Made by a program: the position numbers and the translations under genes. 27,606 nt of DNA from Flavobacteriales bacterium (lineage in GTDB: Bacteria; Bacteroidota; Bacteroidia; Flavobacteriales; Flavobacteriaceae): NCBI GenBank assembly GCA_002747735.1, contig PDQE01000059.1:1-27606 (forward strand). The letters are read 5' to 3'. The notes beneath the pieces are model-generated. The model was not told where the DNA came from. It searched no databases and saw only the letters and a list, made by a program, of their open reading frames with translations. Each line of letters starts with the position of its first letter. Position 1 is the first letter of the stretch. This document shows positions 16,581 through 25,019 of the stretch, piece after piece.

Positions 16581-16683
16581 TGAAAGCCCATAATGGGCAT
16601 TTGGCAAACAAAGGCCATTACTTACTTAAATAATTAAACGGCTAAACCATAGGTTATTGTAAAAATTTAAATAAATGAAAAAA
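16581..16683 (+). repeat. 103-bp inverted repeat, copy B (solo copy)
   Basis: This is an ungapped match (about 86%) to the minus strand 8897-8795, including the GCCCATAATGGGC hairpin and a remnant start. ATG 16675-16677 plus two AAA codons is followed at once by TGA (16684-16686), where copy A enters the lipoprotein gene. Beyond it, TTATCTAAGACGTTATT faintly resembles the next codons of that gene after an insertion. No gene follows on this strand, so it is a relic or a non-coding functional copy. Confidence 0.85.
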
Positions 16684-16891
16684 TGAACAAATTTATCTAA
16701 GACGTTATTGGCTAAAAACTCAATAAAATTAGTAGTATGGAAGAATCAATAGTCTAAAGAATTCTTTTTAGAGTGAATTTGTCGTACACTCAAAGAGGGT
16801 AGTAGTTGGTATAAGCCTGTAAATATTTTAATCCTATAAATTTCTAAATCTATTGGGATCAGCAATGGCAAAGTCGAGGTTCTGTATGGTT

Positions 16892-18010
16892 TTATCTGTT
16901 TAACATCACCGGCATCACCAGCATGGTTATTTCTTCACCGTCTTCTAACCCGTCTGTAGGAGTGAGAATACCGGCTCTGTTAGGCAGGGACATTTCTAGC
17001 ATAATGTCTTCTGACTCTAAGTTGTTTAGCATTTCTATGAGAAATCTGGAGTTAAAACCTATTTCCAAATCATCACCGCTGTAATTACATTGTAATACCT
17101 CATTGGCTTTATTGGAAAAGTCGAGGTCTTCGGCAGAGATTTGTAAAGACGTACCGGCCATTTTTAAGCGGATTTGATGGGTGGATTTACTGGAAAACAA
17201 AGATACTCTACGTGCAGAATTTAAAAACATATTGCGGCTTACGGTTAGTTTGTTTGGGTTTTCTTTTGGGATAACCGCATCGTAATTTGGATATTTTCCG
17301 TCTATTAAACGGCAAATCATTACGCTGTTGTTAAAAGAAAATTTGGCATTGGTTTCGTTGTAAGCAATGGTAACATCATCATTAAAATCTGCCAGAATAT
17401 TTTTTAATAATTGTAGGGGTTTTTTAGGCATTATAAAATTGGCCTCTTGCTTAGTATTTAAGTCTTTTCGGGTGTATTTTACCAATTTGTGGGCATCTGT
17501 GGCTACAAAAGTGAGATTGTCTTTGGAAAATTCAAAGAATACACCACTCATTACCGGCCTTAGGTCATCATTACCCGATGCAAAAATGGTTTTGGAAATA
17601 GCCGTAGCCAAAATTTCTCCATTTATTACCGTAGTGTCAGGTTCTTCCAGTTCCCTTATTTTTGGGAAGTCTTCGCCATCGGCATAAGCCAAGGCATATT
17701 TACCGCTTTCTGAGCTTATTTCTATGGTGTTGTTATCTCCAACTACAAAGGTCAGAGGTTGCTCCGGAAAGGTTTTTAAGGTGTCTAATAAAAGCCGTGC
17801 ATTTACAGCCACAACACCTTCTTCATCCGTATCAGCTTCTATAACGGTACTCATTGTAGTCTCTAAATCTGAGGCAGAAACTTTAAGTTGGTTATCGGAC
17901 AATTCAAATAAAAAATTATCCAGAATAGGCATGGTATTGTTATTGCTGATAATTCCCCCCAAAGTCTGTAATTGTCTAAAAAGCTGCGTACTGGAAACGA
18001 TAAATCTCAT
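16892..18010 (-). CDS. dnaN: DNA polymerase III beta subunit (sliding clamp)
   Basis: The protein has 372 residues, the normal length for the bacterial beta clamp. It begins MRFIVSSTQLFRQLQTLGGI and ends with the typical MLVMPVMLNR tail. Internal hallmarks are NTMPILDNFLF, VNARLLLDTLKTFPEQP, FVATDAHKLVKY and LIDGKYPNYDAVIP, from the three clamp domains. The homodimer rings DNA and tethers the replicative polymerase. This is a core gene lying between two glycan loci and marks a stable chromosomal position into which PULs may have been placed. It is transcribed from a good -7 box 30 nt upstream, divergently from the PIG-L gene. Confidence 0.98.
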   Translation of the reverse strand: MRFIVSSTQLFRQLQTLGGIISNNNTMPILDNFLFELSDNQLKVSASDLETTMSTVIEADTDEEGVVAVNARLLLDTLKTFPEQPLTFVVGDNNTIEISSESGKYALAYADGEDFPKIRELEEPDTTVINGEILATAISKTIFASGNDDLRPVMSGVFFEFSKDNLTFVATDAHKLVKYTRKDLNTKQEANFIMPKKPLQLLKNILADFNDDVTIAYNETNAKFSFNNSVMICRLIDGKYPNYDAVIPKENPNKLTVSRNMFLNSARRVSLFSSKSTHQIRLKMAGTSLQISAEDLDFSNKANEVLQCNYSGDDLEIGFNSRFLIEMLNNLESEDIMLEMSLPNRAGILTPTDGLEDGEEITMLVMPVMLNR

Positions 18011-18040
18011 ATGGTGTAGAATTGTTTTTTAAATATTTCA

Positions 18041-18048
18041 CAAATATA
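18041..18048 (-). promoter_or_regulatory. Putative dnaN -7 box (TATATTTG)
   Basis: The minus-strand TATATTTG is an exact TAnnTTTG match 30 nt before the dnaN ATG. About 19 nt upstream lies a T-run rather than a perfect TTTG -33 box. It sits in the 268-bp divergent region between dnaN and the PIG-L gene. Confidence 0.5.
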
Positions 18049-18134
18049 TCATAATAAAGTTGAGCTAAAAAATTATATTTTTTAGTTTTTTTCAACTATT
18101 TATCAAGGTTTTTTTAATTTGGACATTAAATATG

Positions 18135-18142
18135 TAGTTTTG
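18135..18142 (+). promoter_or_regulatory. Possible -7 box (TAGTTTTG) for the PIG-L/symporter/GH92 operon
   Basis: An exact TAnnTTTG match on the plus strand, 136 nt before the PIG-L ATG. A TTTG lies upstream at 18118-18121, but only 13 nt away instead of the usual 19-21, so support is weak. No other exact match was found on this strand in the divergent gap. Confidence 0.25.
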
Positions 18143-18278
18143 TACATCTTGTTACATAATGTTTTAAGGCTGTGTAGCCGTTAAAATTATGTATTATAAA
18201 TTTTTAATTATTTGGTAATGAGAAATTTAAGTTAGCATAGAGCTTTTTGTATTTTTAAATTCACAAAAAAATCCTCAC

Positions 18279-20774
18279 ATGAGAAAATTACTCTCCGTTT
18301 TTTATTTATTTCTCTTAGCCTATCATTCTCTTTTTGCTCAGCCGCCTAAAAAACCATCTTCGGCAGAGATTTATGAATCTATAAAAAAATTAAATGTACT
18401 GGTAGCGGTTTTGTATATAGCTGCTCATCCTGATGATGAAAATACCCAATTGATTTCATATTTTTCCAATGCCAAATATGCTGAAACCGCTTATCTGTCC
18501 ATTACCAGAGGCGATGGCGGACAGAATTTAATTGGGGAGGAACTTTCGGAACGATTGGGTTTAATCCGTACTCAGGAATTGTTGGCTGCTCGGCGGACAG
18601 ATGGTGGCCAACAGTTTTTTACCCGTGCCATTGACTTTGGTTACTCCAAACATCCGGATGAAACATTGGCTATATGGAACAAAAATGAGGTGCTAAAGGA
18701 TGTAGTAGCAGTCATCAGAAAATTTAAGCCGGATGTTATTGTAAATCGCTTTGACCACCGGTCTAAGGGGAGCACCCATGGCCATCATACCTCATCGGCT
18801 ATGCTGAGTGTGGAAGCTTTTGATTTGGCCAATGACAGTAACTTTAAAGGCCATGGGCTGTATGAACCATGGCAGGTCCGGCAGTTGTATTTTAATACTT
18901 CCTGGTGGTTTTACGGCAGCAAAGAAAAATTTAAAAAAGCAGACAAAACAAATATGTATGCTTTGGATGTTGGGGTGTTTTATCCTGTTTTGGGTTTGTC
19001 CAATACCGAAATTGCTGCCCTGAGCCGCAGCCAACATAAATCACAAGGTTTTGGGGCTACGGGTAGCAGAGGGAAAAATTTGACCTATCTGGAATTTTTA
19101 AAAGGCCAAAAACCTACCGATAAACAAAATATTTTTGGCGATATAAATACCACTTGGAGTAGGGTGGAGGATGGAGCAGCCATAGGGAATTTATTAGATG
19201 AGATTATAGCCAATTACAACTTTAAAAATCCGGCGGCATCGCTTCCACAATTGTTGCAGGTGTATAAACTGATTGAAGCATTGGAAGACGGGTACTGGAA
19301 AAAAGTAAAATTAGCTGAGATTAAGGATATAATAGTACACACTTCCGGATTGTTTTTAGAAGCTGTTGCCGATGATAATTATGCCACAGGAAATAAAACT
19401 GTACAACTCAGGATTGAAGCTGTTAACCGATCGGATGCAGATATAAAACTATTGGGTATTACCATTCCTTATGGTAAGGAAATTACATTTGATAAACCAT
19501 TGGGAAACAACAAAGATATTACGGCTACATATAGTTTTAGAGTTGATGAAAATGAACCTTCTACCATGCCGTATTGGTTGAGTAAACCCAATAATGGCGG
19601 CTTATTTTCTGTTGCTGATAAATCCCTTATCGGGCTACCGGAACAAACAAAAAAATTAAAAGTTTCATTTAGCTTATCAATTTTTGAAACGCCATTAAAA
19701 ATTGATAGAGAAATTGTTTATAAATACAATGACCCGGTACGCGGAGAGGTGTATGAACCTTTTGAAATAGTCCCTAAAGCTGCCGTAAGCACAGATAAAA
19801 AAGTAGTAATTTTTGATGTTGATAGCCCTAAAACAATAAGCGTAAAAGTGACGGCATTAACAGATAATGTAAGCGGTAGTCTGGCCTTAAGGGCACCTTC
19901 CGGATGGACTGTGCAACCTAGGCAGGTAGCCATACAAAACTTATCCAAATCATTGATAAAAACGGTCTATTTTCAGGTTACGCCACCGGAAAGGCAGCAA
20001 TCGGTTGTTTTGGAACCTGTTTTTACTTCCAATGGCATTGATTATACCAAAGAAAGAACAATAATCAATTTTGAACACATTCCTAAACAAACTGTGTTCT
20101 TACCCGCTACGGTTAAAGCCGTTCGTATCCCTGTTAAAACCGTGGGTAAGAAAATTGGTTATGTGCCCGGTGCCGGTGATAAAATTCCGGAAAGCCTTGG
20201 GGAAATAGGTTTTGTTGTTACCCAAATAGACCCGTTTGGTATCAGTCCTGAAAGACTTCAGGAATTTGATGCTGTTGTTCTTGGAATAAGGTTGTATAAT
20301 GTTGACGATAATGCAAAAAAATATCAGGCTAAGTTGCACGAATACGTAAAGCGAGGCGGAACGCTCATTGTACAATACAATACCAGTAGGGGGTTAAAAG
20401 TAGATAATATAGCACCGGTGCCATTGCAGTTGTCCAGAGACCGTGTATCTCAGGAAGATGCTCCTGTAAAACTATTAGACCCTAAACACCCCATATTAAA
20501 TTTTCCTAATAAAATTACAGAAAAAGATTTTGAAAATTGGGTACAGGAACGCGGTTTGTACTTTGCCGGCCAATGGGACAATACTTTTACCCCGTTACTT
20601 GCTATGCATGACAAAGGTGAGTCAACTAAGAAAGGCAGCCTTTTGGTAGCTGATTACGGTAAAGGAAAATTTATATACACCGGACTCAGTTTCCTTAGAG
20701 AATTACCGGCAGGTGTGCCTGGTGCATACCGTTTATTTGCCAATTTAATTGCAGCCGGAAAACAGAATAAATAA
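18279..20774 (+). CDS. Secreted PIG-L family deacetylase fused to a GATase-like C-terminal domain
   Basis: An 831-residue protein. A type I signal peptide ends in SLFAQ (about 21). The N-terminal LmbE/PIG-L domain carries the zinc motif AAHPDDEN (His50, Asp52, Asp53) and the second ligand motif THGHHTSS (His167 to His170). A central beta-rich part (about 360-610) resembles NEW3/NPCBM-associated domains. The last 200 residues (about 624-831) look like a class I glutamine-amidotransferase/ThuA-type fold, with EFDAVVLGIRLYN and YVKRGGTLIVQYN, but no catalytic Cys is apparent. PIG-L enzymes remove N-acetyl groups from amino-sugar conjugates, so a periplasmic de-N-acetylase role is plausible. It heads a plus-strand group with a small ORF, a symporter and GH92. 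The substrate is unknown. Confidence 0.88.
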   Translation: MRKLLSVFYLFLLAYHSLFAQPPKKPSSAEIYESIKKLNVLVAVLYIAAHPDDENTQLISYFSNAKYAETAYLSITRGDGGQNLIGEELSERLGLIRTQELLAARRTDGGQQFFTRAIDFGYSKHPDETLAIWNKNEVLKDVVAVIRKFKPDVIVNRFDHRSKGSTHGHHTSSAMLSVEAFDLANDSNFKGHGLYEPWQVRQLYFNTSWWFYGSKEKFKKADKTNMYALDVGVFYPVLGLSNTEIAALSRSQHKSQGFGATGSRGKNLTYLEFLKGQKPTDKQNIFGDINTTWSRVEDGAAIGNLLDEIIANYNFKNPAASLPQLLQVYKLIEALEDGYWKKVKLAEIKDIIVHTSGLFLEAVADDNYATGNKTVQLRIEAVNRSDADIKLLGITIPYGKEITFDKPLGNNKDITATYSFRVDENEPSTMPYWLSKPNNGGLFSVADKSLIGLPEQTKKLKVSFSLSIFETPLKIDREIVYKYNDPVRGEVYEPFEIVPKAAVSTDKKVVIFDVDSPKTISVKVTALTDNVSGSLALRAPSGWTVQPRQVAIQNLSKSLIKTVYFQVTPPERQQSVVLEPVFTSNGIDYTKERTIINFEHIPKQTVFLPATVKAVRIPVKTVGKKIGYVPGAGDKIPESLGEIGFVVTQIDPFGISPERLQEFDAVVLGIRLYNVDDNAKKYQAKLHEYVKRGGTLIVQYNTSRGLKVDNIAPVPLQLSRDRVSQEDAPVKLLDPKHPILNFPNKITEKDFENWVQERGLYFAGQWDNTFTPLLAMHDKGESTKKGSLLVADYGKGKFIYTGLSFLRELPAGVPGAYRLFANLIAAGKQNK

Positions 20775-20786
20775 ACCCAACACATT

Positions 20787-20888
20787 ATGAGCTTAAAAAG
20801 GAATACTTGGTTACCTGTTTACACTTGGGTACTCTTGGCTAATATAGCCTATTTTGTGATGTTTTATATCCTCATGCAATATTTTTAA
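20787..20888 (+). CDS. Small single-helix membrane protein (33 aa), possible symporter partner
   Basis: ATG 20787 opens a 33-codon frame ending in TAA at 20888. The start is MSLKRNTWLPVYTWVLL, then a continuous hydrophobic stretch ANIAYFVMFYILM, ending QYF. That makes one transmembrane helix (about residues 12-31) with a short basic N-terminus, giving a cytoplasmic N-terminus by the positive-inside rule. It lies 12 bp after the PIG-L stop and 88 bp before the sodium:solute symporter ATG, all on the same strand. Several SSS-family symporters have small membrane partners (for example DUF485 YjcH with ActP, and YhdT with PanF), so an accessory role is a reasonable guess. Its being a true gene rests on position, composition and the absence of any competing frame. 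Confidence 0.55.
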   Translation: MSLKRNTWLPVYTWVLLANIAYFVMFYILMQYF

Positions 20889-20976
20889 TAATAATCTCAG
20901 ATGATAGTTATTTATTCAAAAGACAAGATGATTTCAAATAAATAATTACAATACTCAAATTCTTAAAGAAGAATAA

Positions 20977-22692
20977 ATGCACAAAATAGATTGGATAATT
21001 TTAATAACCACCCTACTGTTTATTGTAATTTATGGCGTGTATAAAACCAGAGGCAGTAAAAATGTCAACGATTTTATAAAAGGGGGCAACAAAGCCCGAT
21101 GGTGGACTATCGGCCTGTCGGTGATGGCTACACAAGCCAGTGCCATTACGTTTTTATCTACGCCGGGGCAAGCTTTTTATGATGGTATGGACTTTGTTCA
21201 GTTCTATTTTGGGTTACCCATAGCCATGATTGTCATTTGTATTGTATTTATTCCCATTTATCACCGGTTAAAGGTTTATACCGCTTATGAGTATCTCGAA
21301 GGAAGGTTTGATTTAAAAACACGTTCGTTGACTGCCCTGTTGTTTTTGCTTCAACGTGGTTTGTCTGCGGGTATTACCATTTTTGCCCCGGCCATTATAC
21401 TATCGGCTGTGTTAGGTTGGAATCTGGTTACATTGAATATTATTATTGGCCTTTTGGTCATTATTTATACCGTGTCTGGAGGTACCAATGCGGTAAGTGT
21501 TACCCAAAAACAACAAATGATGGTGATTTTTATCGGAATGTTTGTGGCTTTTTTTCTGATTCTGAGAGATTTGCCGGAAAACATTAATTTTTCCAATGCC
21601 CTTTCTATAGCCGGTGCCAGTGGAAAGATGGAAATTCTTGACTTTTCTTTTGATTTAAATAATCGTTATACTGTATGGAGTGGGATTATTGGCGGTAGTT
21701 TTTTGGCTTTGTCCTATTTTGGAACCGATCAAAGCCAGGTTCAGCGGTACCTTTCCGGTAAGTCCGTAAGGGAAATGCGGCTAGGGCTGTTGTTCAATGC
21801 GTTTTTAAAAGTACCCATGCAGTTTTTTATCTTGCTAATAGGTGTTATGGTTTTTGTTTTTTATCAATTTAACCCATCACCATTAAACTATAATCCTGCG
21901 GCTACCAAAGCCGTTTTAAACTCTTCTTACGCAGAAGATTACCAAGTCCTTCAAGATGAACAACGATTGCTGTTTGACGCAAAAAAAGAATTGCTTAATT
22001 ATTATGTAGAGCAAGGCCGGCCGGAACCAATTGCAAAAGAAATAATGGCGGCATATCAGGCAGAAAAAGAAAACCGGATGGCGGCGAGAGAACTTATAGA
22101 TTTATCTGAAAAAGAACACAACATAAAATTGGAGTCAAATGACAAAGATTATATGTTTATCCATTTTATTATCAATAATTTACCCAGAGGAATTATAGGC
22201 TTGTTATTGGCGGTTATCCTGTCAGCGGCCATGTCTTCTACGGCATCGGAACTCAATGCTTTGGCATCTACTACTACGGTAGATTTATACAAAAGGAGTA
22301 TAAAGCAAAACCAATCAGAATATCACTATTTAAAGGCTTCTAAATGGTTTACTGTGTTGTGGGGGTTACTGGCAATTTTAGTAGCGAGTATTGCCAATTT
22401 GTTTGACAATCTTATACAACTGGTAAATATTATAGGTTCTTTGTTTTACGGGAATGTACTGGGGATATTTTTGTTGGCATTTTTTATAAAATTTATAAAA
22501 GGCAGGGCAGTGTTTTTTGCTGCCATTCTCACCCAAATTCTTCTTTTTGCCATTTACTATTTTGCCATTTTTAGGTTAAAACAATTAAATGAACAGCCTA
22601 TTTTCAGCTTTTTATGGTTAAATGTGGTAGGAAGTGTTTTGGTGATTATCTTAGCCATTATTTTTCAAAAAATAAACAGACAAACAAACTAA
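20977..22692 (+). CDS. Sodium:solute symporter (SSS/SLC5 family)
   Basis: A 571-residue polytopic inner-membrane protein with about 13 hydrophobic helices. Family signatures are SVMATQASAITFLSTPGQAF (48-67), FGTDQSQVQRYLSGKS (248-263) and SSTASELNALASTTTVDLYK (420-439). A hydrophilic, Glu/Lys-rich insertion of about 90 residues (300-390) lies in a periplasmic or cytoplasmic loop, longer than in E. coli PutP/PanF and common in Bacteroidota sugar-type SSS proteins. It should use the sodium gradient to import a monosaccharide or similar product released by neighbouring enzymes. The GH92 gene begins 5 bp after its stop, so the two are surely co-transcribed. The imported compound is not deducible; mannose or an amino sugar fits the context. 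Confidence 0.93.
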   Translation: MHKIDWIILITTLLFIVIYGVYKTRGSKNVNDFIKGGNKARWWTIGLSVMATQASAITFLSTPGQAFYDGMDFVQFYFGLPIAMIVICIVFIPIYHRLKVYTAYEYLEGRFDLKTRSLTALLFLLQRGLSAGITIFAPAIILSAVLGWNLVTLNIIIGLLVIIYTVSGGTNAVSVTQKQQMMVIFIGMFVAFFLILRDLPENINFSNALSIAGASGKMEILDFSFDLNNRYTVWSGIIGGSFLALSYFGTDQSQVQRYLSGKSVREMRLGLLFNAFLKVPMQFFILLIGVMVFVFYQFNPSPLNYNPAATKAVLNSSYAEDYQVLQDEQRLLFDAKKELLNYYVEQGRPEPIAKEIMAAYQAEKENRMAARELIDLSEKEHNIKLESNDKDYMFIHFIINNLPRGIIGLLLAVILSAAMSSTASELNALASTTTVDLYKRSIKQNQSEYHYLKASKWFTVLWGLLAILVASIANLFDNLIQLVNIIGSLFYGNVLGIFLLAFFIKFIKGRAVFFAAILTQILLFAIYYFAIFRLKQLNEQPIFSFLWLNVVGSVLVIILAIIFQKINRQTN

Positions 22693-22697
22693 ATATT

Positions 22698-24932
22698 ATG
22701 AGTATGAATTTTAAAATGACATGCAGGGTTTTTATGGCAGGGTTTATAATCTTTAATTTAACTTATGCCCAACGGCCGATAGAGTTTGTAAACCCGTTTA
22801 TTGGAACGTCTAACTTTGGGGCTACCCATCCCGGAGCGATAGCTCCACGAGGGATGGCAAGCGTATCGCCATTTAACGTAGCCGGTAAACAAAATAAACT
22901 GGAAAAAGACAGCCGATGGCTATCCAATCCTTATGTTTATGAAAATACTTTTTTAACCGGTTTTTCTCATGTTAATTTAAGCGGTGTAGGTTGCCCGGAT
23001 TTGGGGGTAATTTTGGCCATGCCTACTACAGGAGATATAGAGATAGACCATTTAAAATATGGTTCTGCCTATACTGATGAAAAAGCGTCTGCCGGATATT
23101 ACAGCAACGTTCTGAAAAAGTACAAAATAAAAACGGAGATGACCGCAACCACTCGTACCGGTGTGAGCAATTACCATTTTCCGGCAGGAAAAGCCAATAT
23201 TTTAATTAATTTGGGCTTAGGATTGACCAATGAGCAGGGAGCAATGGTAAAAATGGTTTCCCCTACCGAAATAGAAGGAATGCGAAATGTAGGTAGTTTT
23301 TGTTATTACAAACCCAATGAAACCTATCCGGTGTATTTTGTAGCTAAAGTGGACAAGTCTGCCGAAACGTTTGGTATCTGGAAAAAAACACAACAGTATC
23401 AGGGAGAAGAAGCACAATGGATGGGCTATAACGGTAAAACCCGATGGTATAAAAATTATTATCAGGAAGTGGTTGGTGACAGCATTGGGGCGTATTTCAC
23501 ATATAATTTTAAACAACCAACATCTGTTACTTTAAAAGTGGGCATTTCTTATGTGAGTATTGAAAATGCGAGAGAAAATCTCAAAAAAGAAACAACCGGC
23601 AAATCCTTTGTGGAATTGCAAATGCAAAATGCCGTAGTTTGGAATGAATACTTGTCTAAAATAAAGGTTGAGGGTGGTACCTTAGATGATAAAAAGGTCT
23701 TCTATACCGCACTTTACCACACTTTAATTCATCCTAATATCCTCAGTGATGTCAACGGTGAATACCCTCAAACGGGTACGAGAAAAACCAGAAAAGCAAA
23801 AGGCCAGCGATATACCGTTTTTTCGTTTTGGGATACCTATAGAAATTTACATCAATTGATGACCTTGGTTTATCCCAATCAACAGTTGGATATGGTAAAA
23901 AGTATGTTAGATATATATGATGAAAGCGGCTGGTTGCCCAAATGGGAACTCAACAGCGTAGAAACTACTACCATGGTAGGAGATCCTGCCGGAATAGTCT
24001 TGGCCGATACTTATCTAAAAGGTATTAAAAATTTTGATGTAAAAAAGGCTTATGAAGCTATGGTAAAAAGTGCAACACAGATTAATGATAATCCCTTGCG
24101 GCCGGGAATTAGAAACTATTTAACCAAAGGCTATCTTACTTCCGATGAAAACGGTTCAGTATCTACCACTCAGGAATATAATATCAGCGATTTTGCGATA
24201 GCACAATTGGCCAAAGCGATTGGAAAAGATGATGATTATGAGCGTTTTAAAGCCCGGTCTGTAACGTATAGGAATCTGTTTGACAAAGATTTGGACTTAC
24301 TCCGCCCAAAAAATGCCGATGGTTCATGGTACAGTCCTTTTGACCCGACAGCAGGGGCTAATTTTGAAAAAAATGTAGGTTTTATTGAAGGCAATTCCTG
24401 GCAATATAGTTTTATGGTTACCCATGATGTAAAAGAATTGATTCAGATGATGGGCGGTAGTGGAAAATTTACCGAACAACTCCAATGTGTTTTTGATGCC
24501 GGCAATTTTGATATGGCCAATGAACCCGATATTGCCTATCCGTATTTATTTAACTATGTAAAAGGGGAAGAGTACCGTACACAGAATACCGTTAAAATGC
24601 TAAGGGAAAAATATTTTAGAAACTATTCTGCCGGCCTTCCCGGAAATGATGATACCGGCACTATGTCTGCTTGGATTATTTACAGCATGATGGGCTTTTA
24701 TCCGGTAGTGCCTGCAACTACAGAATATACTTTAACTACTCCGGTTTTTGATAAGATTACCATATCTTTAGATAGTAAATATTATCCCGGTAGGGTATTG
24801 GTAATAGAAAAATCCGGAATTGGAAATATTGATGAAATTTTGTTAAATGGCGAAAAATACAAATCCTATTTTATAAATCACGAAACATTGGTAAATGGTG
24901 CCAGATTGACATTTCTGTTAAAAGAAAGGTAG
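22698..24932 (+). CDS. GH92 family alpha-mannosidase, secreted
   Basis: The protein has 744 residues from ATG 22698. The open frame extends further upstream inside the symporter gene, but only this start gives a signal peptide (MSMNFKMTCRVFMAGFII, ending in LTYAQ). GH92 hallmarks are VNPFIGTSNFGATHPGAIAP near the N-terminus, FSFWDTYRNLHQLMTLVYP, EGNSWQYSFMVTHDV, and GNDDTGTMSAW (649-659) with the paired Asp651/Asp652 expected to act as base. GH92 enzymes are calcium-dependent inverting exo-alpha-mannosidases. Here the substrate-site motif is ANEPDIAYPYLFNY instead of the GNEPSHH type found in many alpha-1,2-mannosidases, so the linkage or leaving group may differ. It acts with the upstream symporter and the downstream DUF4838 protein. 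Confidence 0.93.
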   Translation: MSMNFKMTCRVFMAGFIIFNLTYAQRPIEFVNPFIGTSNFGATHPGAIAPRGMASVSPFNVAGKQNKLEKDSRWLSNPYVYENTFLTGFSHVNLSGVGCPDLGVILAMPTTGDIEIDHLKYGSAYTDEKASAGYYSNVLKKYKIKTEMTATTRTGVSNYHFPAGKANILINLGLGLTNEQGAMVKMVSPTEIEGMRNVGSFCYYKPNETYPVYFVAKVDKSAETFGIWKKTQQYQGEEAQWMGYNGKTRWYKNYYQEVVGDSIGAYFTYNFKQPTSVTLKVGISYVSIENARENLKKETTGKSFVELQMQNAVVWNEYLSKIKVEGGTLDDKKVFYTALYHTLIHPNILSDVNGEYPQTGTRKTRKAKGQRYTVFSFWDTYRNLHQLMTLVYPNQQLDMVKSMLDIYDESGWLPKWELNSVETTTMVGDPAGIVLADTYLKGIKNFDVKKAYEAMVKSATQINDNPLRPGIRNYLTKGYLTSDENGSVSTTQEYNISDFAIAQLAKAIGKDDDYERFKARSVTYRNLFDKDLDLLRPKNADGSWYSPFDPTAGANFEKNVGFIEGNSWQYSFMVTHDVKELIQMMGGSGKFTEQLQCVFDAGNFDMANEPDIAYPYLFNYVKGEEYRTQNTVKMLREKYFRNYSAGLPGNDDTGTMSAWIIYSMMGFYPVVPATTEYTLTTPVFDKITISLDSKYYPGRVLVIEKSGIGNIDEILLNGEKYKSYFINHETLVNGARLTFLLKER

Positions 24933-25019
24933 GTTTGTTTTAGGCCTTGGGAAGATTGTCTCATTTCATTATTTGGGTTTAATTTGTTTATTGCTAATTA
25001 ATTATTAAAATTTAAACAG

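Larger units (their letters stand above)
16391..16891. other. 501-bp gene-free gap between dnaN and the regulator, holding repeat relics
   Basis: No ORF of useful length or clear intrinsic terminator was seen. The gap holds the regulator's -7 box, copy B of the 103-bp repeat (16581-16683) and an 11-bp inverted repeat. ACGACAAATTC at 16472-16482 faces its exact reverse complement at 16775-16785, framing a 314-bp block that includes copy B. No flanking target-site duplication is obvious. It could be a degraded mobile or rearranged segment, or a regulatory RNA region. Confidence 0.5.

Noticed and set aside
22614..22697. Upstream extension of the GH92 gene into the symporter gene
   Set aside because: The extra 28 residues precede a normal signal peptide at ATG 22698 and overlap conserved symporter coding sequence.
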